DNA of 45,769 nucleotides from Clostridiales bacterium. Its GTDB lineage: Bacteria; Bacillota; Clostridia; DUPQ01. The stretch lies in assembly GCA_023145435.1 (NCBI GenBank), contig JAGLDS010000001.1, positions 115,140 to 160,908 on the forward strand, written 5' to 3'. Positions 34,781 through 43,940 of this stretch are shown in pieces. Under the pieces are notes generated by a model. That model saw only the letters and a program-made list of their open reading frames with translations, was not told where the DNA came from and did no database searches. The position numbers were made by a program, and so were the translations under genes. How positions within the stretch are numbered: position 1 is the first letter of the stretch; every line of letters starts with the position of its first letter.

Positions 34781-36103
34781 ATGGCTACTGTAGTAATTAT
34801 GCCTAGACAAGGAAATTCAGTTGAAAGTTGTATTGTTGCCAAATGGCACAAACAAGTTGGAGATAGTGTAAAAGAAGGTGATTTGCTTTTTACATATGAA
34901 ACAGATAAAGCAACATTTGATGAAGAAGCAACTATAAATGGTACTTTATTAGTAACATTTTTTGAAGAAGGAGACGATGTGCCTGTTTTAGAAAATATGT
35001 GTGTAATTGGAGAATCTGGAGAAGATATATCTTCCTTTGCTTCACAAAAAGAAGATGACATTTCAAAAAAAACAATTGTACAAGAGAGTGAAGTTAAAGA
35101 ACAAGTAGTGGAAACCACTTCAGAAACAAAAGCTGATACTACAAAAATCTCTCCACGTGCAAAAAACAAAGCTAACAAAGCTAATGTAGATATTTCATAT
35201 GCTACACCTTCTGGACCAAAAGGGCGTATTATAGAACGAGATATTGATATACTAATAAAAGAGGGTATTAAAGTTACTCCTGCTGCTAGTGAAACTTATG
35301 AACAAGGTTCTAGTTATGAAGCAACAGGAATTGGTGGTAGGATATCAACCATAGATTTAGAACGTGGACCAATAAGCGAATTAACAGATAATAAAGGTGA
35401 TGTGATTTCTGAATATGAAGAAGTTAAAACAACTAATATTAGAAAAATGATTGCTAAAGCAATGCATAATTCATTAGCGACAATGGCACAATTAACATTA
35501 AACACATCATTTGATGCAACAGCAATATTAGAATATCGCAAAATGATTAAGGCAAATGGTGAAGCTTTAGGATTATCTAATATCACAATTAATGATTTAG
35601 TTGTTTATGCAGTATCTAGAACATTAGCTTCACATAGAACATTAAATGCCCATAATATGGAAGACTACATGAAGTTATTTAATACAGTTCATATGGGTGT
35701 TGCAATTGATACTGATAGAGGTCTAATGGTTCCAACAATATTTAATTGTGATTTAAAATCGCTAGATAATATTTCGATTGAAACTAAAGCTTTAGCTGCT
35801 AAATGTAAAGAAGGAACTATTTCACCTGACTTATTAACAGGAGGAACTTTTACTGTAACAAATTTAGGTGCATTAGGAATTGAATCATTTACACCAGTTG
35901 TTAATCCACCACAAACAGCAATATTAGGTATTTGTGGATTAGAGACAAAAGTAAAAGTAGTAAATGAAGATATTAAAGCTTATCAATCAATGGGTTTATC
36001 ATTAACAATTGATCATAGAGCAGTTGATGGTGCACCTGGAGCTAAGTTCTTAAAAGATTTATGTGCTAATTTAGAAAACTTCGCAGTTTTATTAGCGAAA
36101 TAG
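34781..36103 (+). CDS. 2-oxoacid dehydrogenase E2 (dihydrolipoamide acyltransferase)
   Basis: The 440-residue E2 has one lipoyl domain (about 1-77, lipoyl lysine K43 in YETDKATF), an acidic linker, a small E1/E3-binding domain near ISPRAKNKANKANVDISYATPSGPKGRI, and a catalytic acyltransferase domain ending with the HRAVDG active site (H412, D416). Such E2 cores transfer acyl groups from E1 to CoA in pyruvate, branched-chain and acetoin dehydrogenase complexes. The ATG at 34781 follows AAGGAGG; the open frame begins 7 codons earlier in the hairpin. It is first in the E2-E3-E1-DeoR run, and E3 begins 9 bases downstream. Confidence 0.95.
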   Translation: MATVVIMPRQGNSVESCIVAKWHKQVGDSVKEGDLLFTYETDKATFDEEATINGTLLVTFFEEGDDVPVLENMCVIGESGEDISSFASQKEDDISKKTIVQESEVKEQVVETTSETKADTTKISPRAKNKANKANVDISYATPSGPKGRIIERDIDILIKEGIKVTPAASETYEQGSSYEATGIGGRISTIDLERGPISELTDNKGDVISEYEEVKTTNIRKMIAKAMHNSLATMAQLTLNTSFDATAILEYRKMIKANGEALGLSNITINDLVVYAVSRTLASHRTLNAHNMEDYMKLFNTVHMGVAIDTDRGLMVPTIFNCDLKSLDNISIETKALAAKCKEGTISPDLLTGGTFTVTNLGALGIESFTPVVNPPQTAILGICGLETKVKVVNEDIKAYQSMGLSLTIDHRAVDGAPGAKFLKDLCANLENFAVLLAK

Positions 36104-36112
36104 GAGAATAAC

Positions 36113-37480
36113 ATGAGTGTGGATTTATTAGTTATTGGTGGAGGACCTGCAGGATATTTAGCAGCTGAGCGAGCAGGTCATGCTGGATTAAAGGTTTTAT
36201 TAATTGAAAAAGAAAATATAGGTGGTGTTTGTTTAAATGAAGGATGTATTCCTTCAAAAGCACTACTTTATTCAGCTAAAATATTTGATTATGCTAAAAC
36301 AGGCAAAAAATATGGTGTTACTTTTGATTTAGCATCTATTGACCAAGCAACTGTTATTAAGAGAAAGAAAAAAGTAGTTAAGACTCTAGTAGCTGGTGTA
36401 AAAGTAGTGTTAAAAAGAAATAAGGTTGAAATAATAAATGGAAAAGCTTTAATTACAGGAAGAAATAGTGAAGGATTTGTAGTTAATTGTAATGATAACG
36501 AATATATAGCTAAACGATTAATAATAGCTACAGGTTCTATTCCAGTTATGCCACCTATTAAAGGATTGCATGATGGATATGATAAAGGTTTTGTATTAAC
36601 AAATCGTGAGATTCTTAATTTAATAGAAATTCCTGAAAAATTAGTTGTAGTAGGTGGAGGTGTTATTGGATTAGAAATGGCATCATATTACAATTCAGTA
36701 GGTAGTGAAGTTACTATTATTGAAATGCTTGATCATATTGCAGGACAAACAGATAAAGAAATTTCTACTATTTTACAAAAAAATTACGAGAAAAAAGGAA
36801 TTAAATTTAATCTATCTTCAAAGGTAGTTATAATTGGTAACGATTCAGTATCATTTGAATTTAATGGAGAAATCTTTGAAGTACCAGCTACGAAAGTATT
36901 AGTAAGTATTGGCAGAAAACCTAATACAAACGATTTAGGTTTAGAGAGTATAAATGTTGAAACTAATAAACAAGGAGCAATATTAACAGATAAGTATATG
37001 CGAACAAATATTGCTGAAGTATATGCTCCAGGTGATGTGAATGGTAAATCTATGCTAGCACATACAGCGTATCGTGAAGCGGAAGTTTGTATAAACAATA
37101 TTTTAGGTAAACGCGATATTATGAGATATAATGCAATCCCATCTGTTATATATACAAATCCTGAAGTAGCTAGTGTTGGTGAAACAGAAGAGAGCGCAAA
37201 AGAAAAAGGACTTGATGTTACTATTGCAAATATTACAATGAAGTTTTCAGGACGATACGTTGCTGAAAATGAAGGTGGTAATGGAATTTGTAAAGTAATT
37301 AAAGATAATAAATATAATAAAATTATAGGTGTATCATTAATTGGAAATTATGCCAGTGAAGTTATATATGGCGCTTCATTAATGATTGAAACAGAAATGC
37401 AAGTTGATGATATTAAGGAATTAGTATTTCCACATCCAACTGTTGGTGAAGTAATAAGAGAAGCGCTATTTGCATTATAG
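36113..37480 (+). CDS. lpdA: Dihydrolipoamide dehydrogenase (E3)
   Basis: E3 re-oxidises lipoyl groups of E2 with NAD+ and FAD. The 455 residues show the FAD fold VIGGGPAGYLAAERAG, the redox disulfide C40/C45 in GGVCLNEGC, the NAD fold VVVGGGVIGLEMASYY, and the C-terminal H441-x4-E446 catalytic pair in HPTVGEVIREA. It is second in the cluster. Placing a dedicated E3 with E2 and E1 supports a self-contained complex. ATG follows AGGAGAA. Confidence 0.96.
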   Translation: MSVDLLVIGGGPAGYLAAERAGHAGLKVLLIEKENIGGVCLNEGCIPSKALLYSAKIFDYAKTGKKYGVTFDLASIDQATVIKRKKKVVKTLVAGVKVVLKRNKVEIINGKALITGRNSEGFVVNCNDNEYIAKRLIIATGSIPVMPPIKGLHDGYDKGFVLTNREILNLIEIPEKLVVVGGGVIGLEMASYYNSVGSEVTIIEMLDHIAGQTDKEISTILQKNYEKKGIKFNLSSKVVIIGNDSVSFEFNGEIFEVPATKVLVSIGRKPNTNDLGLESINVETNKQGAILTDKYMRTNIAEVYAPGDVNGKSMLAHTAYREAEVCINNILGKRDIMRYNAIPSVIYTNPEVASVGETEESAKEKGLDVTIANITMKFSGRYVAENEGGNGICKVIKDNKYNKIIGVSLIGNYASEVIYGASLMIETEMQVDDIKELVFPHPTVGEVIREALFAL

Positions 37481-37495
37481 AAAGGAAATAGAACA

Positions 37496-39964
37496 ATGCC
37501 AAAATCACAATTTATTGATCCATTTGAGATCAGAAAAAGCGGGAAAATAAAGTTTAAAGATATTGATGTAAATCAATATAGTAAAAGTATTGAAGAAGAA
37601 AAGAGTAATTTTACAAATGATCAGTTCATGACTATTTTTAAGGACATGGCTGTAATTAGAGAATTTGAAAGTATGTTAAATGCCATTAAAACAACAGGAC
37701 AATATAATGGGATCGAATACAATCATCCAGGACCTGCTCATTTATCCATTGGGCAAGAAGCATCATCTGTTGGGCAAGCGTACTTATTAGACGAAAAAGA
37801 TTATATTTTTGGTTCACATAGAAGTCATGGAGAAATATTAGCAAAAGGATTATCAGCCATTGTTAAATTAGATGACAAAGCACTTATGGATATAATGGAA
37901 TCATATTTTGATGGTAAAATATTAAGAGTTGTTGAAGCAAATAGACGAAATGACTGTGTAAAAGAATTAGCTGTTAGCTTTTTAATATATGGAACACTAG
38001 CTGAGATATTTGCTAGAGAAACAGGGTTCCATAGAGGATTAGGTGGCTCAATGCACGCTTTTTTCACTCCTTTTGGTATTTACCCTAATAATGCCATTGT
38101 TGGTGGATCAGCAGATATAGCAACTGGAGCCGCATTATTTAAAAAAGTTAATTTAAAAGAAGGAATAGTTATTGCAAATATTGGTGATGCATCTCTTGGA
38201 TGCGGACCTGTATGGGAAGCGATGGCTTTTGCTTCAATGGACCAATTTAATAAATTATGGGAAGGTGCCTATAAAGGTGGCTTACCAATTATATTTAACT
38301 TCTTTAACAACCAATATGGTATGGGTGGACAGACTAATGGTGAAACCATGGGTTATGAATATTTAGCTAGATTTGGTGCAGGAGTTAATCCTGATCAAAT
38401 GCATTCTGAGAGAATTGATGGATTTAACCCTTTAGCTGTTATTGATGCAATTAAACGTAAAAAGCAAATTCTATTAGATAAAAAAGGACCAGTATTACTT
38501 GATACAATTACATATCGTTTTTCAGGTCATTCACCATCTGATGCTTCAGCTTATCGTTCAAAGGAAGAAATTGAAGCTTGGATGAAACAAGATTCCTTAT
38601 TAACATATAGACAACAATTAATTGAAGCTAAGGTTGCAAGTGATTCTGAATTTGAAAAAATATTAAATATGGCAAAAGAAATTATTACAGAAACAATGAA
38701 ACTAGCAATTGATACAGAGAAATCACCTAGGATGAATCTAGTAACAAATCCTAAGGCCATTGAAGATTTAATGTTCTCAAATGAAAAAATTGAAAAAATG
38801 TCTGATGCTAAACCATCAATTATTCTAAAAAAAGAAGATAATCCACGAGTTAAGCAAATCGCTAAAAAAGAACGTTCTGGTTATAAAGATGGAAAACTAG
38901 TATCTAAAAATAAAGTATTTCAATTTAGAGATGCTGTATTTGAAGCGATCAATGATAAGTTTTACATTGATCCTACATTAATTGCATATGGTGAAGAAAA
39001 TAGACATTGGGGTGGAGCGTTTGCTGTATACAGAGGACTTACAGAATCACTACCATATAATAGAATATTTAACTCACCAATATCAGAAGCTGCTATTGTT
39101 GGAACAGCTGTTGGATATGGTTTAAGCGGTGGTAGAGCAGTTGTAGAATTAATGTATTGTGATTTCTTAGGTAGAGCAGGTGATGAAGTATTTAATCAAT
39201 TACCTAAATGGCAAGCCATGAGTGCAGGTGTACTTAAAATGCCAGTAGTAATAAGAGTATCAGTTGGTTCTAAATATGGAGCACAACATTCACAAGACTG
39301 GACAAGCTTAGTTGCGCATGTGCCAGGATTAAAAGTTGTATTCCCAGTTACACCATATGATGCAAAAGGTTTAATGAATAATGCTCTAATGGGAACAGAC
39401 CCTGTTATTTTCTTTGAAAGTCAAAGGCTATATGATGTTGGTGAATTGTTCCAAGAAGATGGAGTACCAACTGAATATTATGAAGTAGAAATGGGCGATC
39501 CAGACATTAAAAAACAAGGTAGTGATATTACAATATTAACTGTTGGTGCAACTTTATATAAAGCTTTAGAAGCGGCTAAAACATTAGAAAGCAAATATGG
39601 AGTTAGTGCAGAAATAATTGATGCACGTTCAATAGTTCCATTTAATTATGAAAAAGTAATTGAATCAGTTAAGAAAACTGGACGAATTCTTCTAGCAAGT
39701 GATGCATGTGAGAGAGGTTCTCATCTTAAAGATATGGCACAAACAATATCTGAACTAGCTTTTGATTACCTAGACGCGCCTCCTGTAGTAATTGGTGCAA
39801 GAAACTGGATTACACCAGCACATGAATATGAAGATTCTTTCTTCCCTCAACCTAGTTGGTTTATTGATGCAATACATCAAAAAATATTACCACTAAAAGG
39901 ACATGTATCAACAATGAATTATACAGATAATGAGCAATTACGTCAGAATAAACTAGGAGTATAA
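37496..39964 (+). CDS. 2-oxoacid dehydrogenase E1, alpha and beta fused
   Basis: One 822-residue chain carries both E1 halves. The alpha half (about 40-430) has the ThDP site [13 protein letters not shown] (from G230) paired with NN at 271-272, and the phosphorylation-loop-like [14 protein letters not shown]. The beta half (about 480-810) contains [30 protein letters not shown], the [15 protein letters not shown] catalytic histidine region and a transketolase C-terminal domain. Spacing of GD to NN is about 40 residues rather than near 30, so the ThDP loop has an insertion. Which 2-oxoacid or diketone it uses is unknown; the neighbours suggest sugar or polyol breakdown rather than central pyruvate metabolism. 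Confidence 0.93.
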   Translation: MPKSQFIDPFEIRKSGKIKFKDIDVNQYSKSIEEEKSNFTNDQFMTIFKDMAVIREFESMLNAIKTTGQYNGIEYNHPGPAHLSIGQEASSVGQAYLLDEKDYIFGSHRSHGEILAKGLSAIVKLDDKALMDIMESYFDGKILRVVEANRRNDCVKELAVSFLIYGTLAEIFARETGFHRGLGGSMHAFFTPFGIYPNNAIVGGSADIATGAALFKKVNLKEGIVIANIGDASLGCGPVWEAMAFASMDQFNKLWEGAYKGGLPIIFNFFNNQYGMGGQTNGETMGYEYLARFGAGVNPDQMHSERIDGFNPLAVIDAIKRKKQILLDKKGPVLLDTITYRFSGHSPSDASAYRSKEEIEAWMKQDSLLTYRQQLIEAKVASDSEFEKILNMAKEIITETMKLAIDTEKSPRMNLVTNPKAIEDLMFSNEKIEKMSDAKPSIILKKEDNPRVKQIAKKERSGYKDGKLVSKNKVFQFRDAVFEAINDKFYIDPTLIAYGEENRHWGGAFAVYRGLTESLPYNRIFNSPISEAAIVGTAVGYGLSGGRAVVELMYCDFLGRAGDEVFNQLPKWQAMSAGVLKMPVVIRVSVGSKYGAQHSQDWTSLVAHVPGLKVVFPVTPYDAKGLMNNALMGTDPVIFFESQRLYDVGELFQEDGVPTEYYEVEMGDPDIKKQGSDITILTVGATLYKALEAAKTLESKYGVSAEIIDARSIVPFNYEKVIESVKKTGRILLASDACERGSHLKDMAQTISELAFDYLDAPPVVIGARNWITPAHEYEDSFFPQPSWFIDAIHQKILPLKGHVSTMNYTDNEQLRQNKLGV

Positions 39965-39966
39965 TT

Positions 39967-40731
39967 GTGAATGATAGACAGACAACGATAAAAAAAATGT
40001 TAGAAGCTGCCAAGGAGGTACACCTGCAACAATTGCGGCAGGTGTTTCCTCAAGTTTCTGAAATGACTTTGCGTCGTGACTTGTCTTACTTAGAAAATAA
40101 TGGGTATGCAATTAGAACTCATGGTGGTGCCATTAGTACTAATAAGATAAATATTCCTGATGGTGAAGAAAATGAGTATGAAAAAAGAGCAAATGATAAT
40201 ATTTTGCTAAAAACAGCAATTGCAACAAAAGCTGCAAGTTATATTGAAAAAGGGAGATCTATATATTTAGATGCTGGAAGTACAGTGATGTGTTTGGCTA
40301 GATTAGTAGAAGGCGAAGGTTGTACCTTTATTACATCAGCTGTAAATACTGCATTAAAATTATCAAATACAGCTCATTCAGTTATGCAACTTGGTGGCCA
40401 GGTTAATAAAAACACATTATCTTGTTCAGGACCAGACGCTATGGAAATGATAAAACATATTAATATTGATATAGCTATTATGTCAGCTAGTGGATTTTCA
40501 ATAGATAGAGGATTTACTGTATCTAATAGGTATGAAAGTCAGTTAAAGCAAGCCATAGTTGAAAAAGCTAAAAAAGTAATTATGCTAATGGATTCAAGTA
40601 AAATTGATAAAGATTTAACTTTTACTTTTGCCATGTTAGATGATATTGATATTTGGGTTACTGATGAACTAGATAAATTGTCACCTTTATATAAATCCTA
40701 CATTTCAAAAATACAGGTTGTACCTACTTAG
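39967..40731 (+). CDS. DeoR family transcriptional regulator
   Basis: The 254-residue regulator has an N-terminal winged helix with the DeoR signature EMTLRRDLSYLENNGYAIRTHGGA (about 34-57) and a C-terminal sugar-phosphate-sensing domain beginning KTAIATKAASYIEKGRSIYLDAGST. DeoR proteins usually repress sugar and polyol catabolic operons and are released by a phosphosugar. It starts at GTG 2 bases after E1, with AGGAG 7 bases upstream, so it is part of the cluster it probably controls. A hairpin (stem ACACCTGC/GCAGGTGT, 40020-40045) lies inside its first codons. Confidence 0.93.
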   Translation: MNDRQTTIKKMLEAAKEVHLQQLRQVFPQVSEMTLRRDLSYLENNGYAIRTHGGAISTNKINIPDGEENEYEKRANDNILLKTAIATKAASYIEKGRSIYLDAGSTVMCLARLVEGEGCTFITSAVNTALKLSNTAHSVMQLGGQVNKNTLSCSGPDAMEMIKHINIDIAIMSASGFSIDRGFTVSNRYESQLKQAIVEKAKKVIMLMDSSKIDKDLTFTFAMLDDIDIWVTDELDKLSPLYKSYISKIQVVPT

Positions 40732-40741
40732 AAAGAAAAAA

Positions 40742-42304
40742 ATGAATAATTATTTAACTTACTGGACAGGTGTTAAAGGGGAAAATCCTAAAAAGAAAAA
40801 TAATAGCAATTTCTCAATTAAATGTTATTTTGATAATGATTCAGACGAATTGATTAATCATAAAAGCAACAATGGATTAGTTAATTTAGAAGTTTATCGC
40901 GAAATGATACGCTCTATTAAAGCTATGGGGTATAATGCCATAGATATTCATGATCAATTAGGGCGAGCTGAATTTTACTTATGGGATTCATATAAACAAT
41001 ACTGGGATTATAAAGCAGATATAAGTCACATTGAAAAAATTATTGATATTATTCACGAAGAGGGATTAAAAGTACAAATACCAATGTATTTGGCTTGGGC
41101 ATTTAACCATTTAAATGAACAACATGAATGTTGGTATACCCATAAAGAAACTTGGATTGAAACATGGAAAAGTTACTTAGATGGTCCACTTGGTAAAGGG
41201 GACTTATTTCTATTACGTCCACGTTCTCCAATTTATGATGTTAAATATCGATGTACTTGTGAGAAGTGTAAAAAAGCAGGTACAGGTCAAATTATGACAA
41301 AAGTATTTGAAATAGTAGAAAAGTTAATCTTATCTAATAATCCACAAGCTAAATTAATATGTGATTTATATGCAGAAGGCTTAGATTTATTTGAAGATGG
41401 ATCATTTAGAGTCAGTAATAAATGGTTACTACTATATGCAGATAATGGGTTTGGTAAACTTACACTTAAGAAATCACTATTTCAAAATAACTATAAAAAA
41501 GGAATATATCTTCATGCAGGTTTTTGGTTAAATCATTCTGTGATGGATCCACATCTTACACCATTAAATGAAGCGGTTATTTACTCAATAGATAACCAAT
41601 TAACAGATTATATTTTAGTAAATGGTCAAAGTTTTAAAAATTTCACATTACCACTAGAAGCTATTATGACCATGTGTGATAAAGGAAAAGAATACTCATC
41701 AAATACTTTTTTACATGATTGGTTATTAAGAGTGCTAGGTATTAATGATATAACTATAAGAGAAAACACAATAAAATATATTAATGATTTTGAAAAATTT
41801 CATATTTCTATGGGTGTTAGACCAGCATATTTAAGTCTTGATAGTGATGTTGACAGAGGGTTTCAAGCAAATATGATTTTTGTTTTATATCCACTGTTAT
41901 ATCAAATGAATAAAAAGATTGATCCAAATTACGAACTTCCTAGCGAAGCTTTTGTTACAAGGCGTAAGCAAGTTATGTGGAGTAAAGAAAAAGCTAAAGA
42001 AGTACTAGCTAAAGGAGAAGTTTTATATAATCAAATTATAGATATACAAGAATTATTAACTAATGAAGAAAGCTTGGCATGTTTAAATGACCAATTTGTA
42101 TTTCCAATGAAATTATTATTAAAGCAGTTACAAGTTATAGTTATACTATTTGATTATATTAATAATAATAGTACAGTAGAAAAGGTAAATGAAATAATGC
42201 AACAATTCTATGATTTAGCAGTTGTAGGTTCTAGATTAAAAGGATTTTCTTCATGGACCCACCCTAAGCACTCTAGGATGCATCATCCAATTCCTTTAAC
42301 ATAA
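40742..42304 (+). CDS. TIM-barrel glycoside hydrolase-like protein
   Basis: The 520-residue protein has a barrel-like pattern in its first two thirds: MIRSIKAMGYNAIDIHDQLG near residue 55, IIDIIHEEGLKVQIPMYLAW near 100-119, and a cysteine cluster C171-x-C173-x2-C176 (RCTCEKCKK) like that of DUF4838/GH20- or alpha-glucuronidase-related enzymes. No signal peptide is present. I cannot place it in a numbered GH family. The ATG at 40742 has a weak ribosome site; the open frame starts 8 codons earlier inside deoR. It lies 10 bases after deoR, so it is probably a member of the same unit and may release the substrate for the dehydrogenase steps. Confidence 0.68.
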   Translation: MNNYLTYWTGVKGENPKKKNNSNFSIKCYFDNDSDELINHKSNNGLVNLEVYREMIRSIKAMGYNAIDIHDQLGRAEFYLWDSYKQYWDYKADISHIEKIIDIIHEEGLKVQIPMYLAWAFNHLNEQHECWYTHKETWIETWKSYLDGPLGKGDLFLLRPRSPIYDVKYRCTCEKCKKAGTGQIMTKVFEIVEKLILSNNPQAKLICDLYAEGLDLFEDGSFRVSNKWLLLYADNGFGKLTLKKSLFQNNYKKGIYLHAGFWLNHSVMDPHLTPLNEAVIYSIDNQLTDYILVNGQSFKNFTLPLEAIMTMCDKGKEYSSNTFLHDWLLRVLGINDITIRENTIKYINDFEKFHISMGVRPAYLSLDSDVDRGFQANMIFVLYPLLYQMNKKIDPNYELPSEAFVTRRKQVMWSKEKAKEVLAKGEVLYNQIIDIQELLTNEESLACLNDQFVFPMKLLLKQLQVIVILFDYINNNSTVEKVNEIMQQFYDLAVVGSRLKGFSSWTHPKHSRMHHPIPLT

Positions 42305-42341
42305 AATTATACGTGTATTGGTGGAAGAACAGTTATAAAAG

Positions 42342-42350
42342 TGTTATTAT
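42342..42350 (+). promoter_or_regulatory. Possible extended -10 before SDR gene
   Basis: TGTTATTAT at 42342-42350 in the 93-base gap is a TGn-extended -10 with no clear -35. It could give the SDR and membrane-protein genes their own transcript. Confidence 0.3.
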
Positions 42351-42397
42351 ATGAAACATAAAAGAGTAAAATAATTAACATATAAAAGGAGAATAAA

Positions 42398-43177
42398 ATG
42401 TCGTGTCAAACATTACAAGGAAAAGTTGCAATAATTACAGGTGCTGCTCAAGGTTTAGGAGAAGCATTAGCAAAGAGATTAGATAACGAAGGTTGTAAAT
42501 TAGTTATTGGTGATATTAATATAGAAAAAGCTGAAGTAGTAGCTAACTCACTAGATGATGCATATGCTATTAAAACTGATGTTACAGATGAACAATCTGT
42601 GGAAGCATTAATGGATTTAGCTGTTGAAAAATTTGGTAAAATTGATATTGTTGTATGTAATGCTGCTGTTGTAGTAGCAGGTGATACTCCAACTTTTGAT
42701 GTTAGTAAGTGGCAATTTGTTATTAATGTTAATCTACTTGGTTATTTTATAACAGCAAAATGTGCTTCAAAGCGTATGTTAAACAATGATAAAGGAAGCA
42801 TAATACAAATTAATTCTAAATCAGGAAAAAAGGGATCATATAAGAATTCAGCTTATGCTGCTTCTAAATTTGGTGGTATTGGTTTAACACAAAGCTTAGC
42901 ACTAGAATTTGCTGAGAATAATATTAGAGTTAATGCAATTTGCCCTGGTAATTTATTAAATTCTCCTTTATGGACAAATAGTTTATTTAAACAGTATGCA
43001 GCTAATCAAGGGATTAGTGAAGAGGAAGTAAGAGCAAAATATATTAATCAAGTGCCAATGAAGAGAAGTTGCGAATATGATGATGTAGCTAATCTAATGG
43101 TGTTTTTAGCCAGTGATTTATCAAGCTACATAACAGGTCAAGCCATGAATGTAACTGGCGGCCAACAGATGGGATAA
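42398..43177 (+). CDS. Short-chain dehydrogenase, sorbitol-6-phosphate dehydrogenase-like
   Basis: This 259-residue SDR has TGAAQGLG (14-21), the NAD-type acidic residue in VIGDIN, NAA (88-90), and the S140/S142-Y153-x3-K157 active site (YAASK). The C-terminal segment GNLLNSPLW...QVPMKRSCEYDDVANLMVFLASD...ITGQAMNVTGGQQM resembles SrlD-type sorbitol-6-phosphate 2-dehydrogenase, which oxidises a phosphorylated or free polyol to a ketose. ATG follows AAAAGGAG. It probably supplies a keto-substrate to the pathway served by the E1-E2-E3 complex; substrate identity is inference. Confidence 0.88.
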   Translation: MSCQTLQGKVAIITGAAQGLGEALAKRLDNEGCKLVIGDINIEKAEVVANSLDDAYAIKTDVTDEQSVEALMDLAVEKFGKIDIVVCNAAVVVAGDTPTFDVSKWQFVINVNLLGYFITAKCASKRMLNNDKGSIIQINSKSGKKGSYKNSAYAASKFGGIGLTQSLALEFAENNIRVNAICPGNLLNSPLWTNSLFKQYAANQGISEEEVRAKYINQVPMKRSCEYDDVANLMVFLASDLSSYITGQAMNVTGGQQMG

Positions 43178-43178
43178 T

Positions 43179-43844
43179 ATGGACAAAATTAAGCAATTTG
43201 ATAGCATCAGAAAAATCAAAACTATTGGAGTTATAACCACTATTGTTTTTACCTTAAGTGTGCTTTATAACTTGCTTGCGATACTTGTAAAGCAAGCTAG
43301 TGTTTTTACAGTAATTATTCCAATTATTTTTGTTGTGATTGGTGTATATTTATTTATTGCTCCAGTTAGAAAAATACTTTTTATATATCTATCTATGTTT
43401 TCTATTTACTTTACCATTAATATTGGATTAATAGTTATGATTTCAGGGATTGAGTATGCAGGACAAGTGGTATTTGAAGCCATCTGGTTAATATATTTTA
43501 TGTATCAGTATTGGCAAATAAAAGATACTGTAATAACAGATGATACCTTAAAAGAATATAAAGATTGCCTAGATGCATTTGATAAAAATGATTTATTCTA
43601 TTTTACTAGAACTACATTAGTACAATCTAATCGATGGATATGTACATTTTATGGTGATTATATCTTGGTAAAATATAGATATAAGTTTATGAAACAATTA
43701 ATTGACAGAAAAACATTTTCTTTTGAGTTTGATGATGTTTATAGACCGTTATTGTTAGGGTATGTTAAATATAATGGGAAAAGAAATATGTGCCGCATGA
43801 AAAAATCAGAATATGAAACTTATACAAACTTAATAAGAAGATAA
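43179..43844 (+). CDS. Small integral membrane protein of unknown function
   Basis: The 221-residue protein has about four membrane helices in its first half (around residues 15-37, 43-62, 66-90 and 93-113), followed by a soluble, charged region of about 100 residues with no motif I recognise (KYRYKFMKQLIDRKTFSFEF). It starts 1 base after the SDR gene, implying coupled translation. It may be a membrane sensor or anchor for the neighbouring pathway, but no family is recognised. Confidence 0.65.
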   Translation: MDKIKQFDSIRKIKTIGVITTIVFTLSVLYNLLAILVKQASVFTVIIPIIFVVIGVYLFIAPVRKILFIYLSMFSIYFTINIGLIVMISGIEYAGQVVFEAIWLIYFMYQYWQIKDTVITDDTLKEYKDCLDAFDKNDLFYFTRTTLVQSNRWICTFYGDYILVKYRYKFMKQLIDRKTFSFEFDDVYRPLLLGYVKYNGKRNMCRMKKSEYETYTNLIRR

Positions 43845-43940
43845 AACAAGTAAATTGGATATAGTATATAATAGGTTAGTAATAATTTTTGAAGATAGGG
43901 ATGATTCAATAAAAGGTGATGGGAAGTTATTAACAAAAGA

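Noticed and set aside
34744-35178. Minus-strand open frame opposite the E2 lipoyl domain
   Set aside because: It is antisense to a certain gene; the low-complexity serine-rich translation reflects the sense codons.
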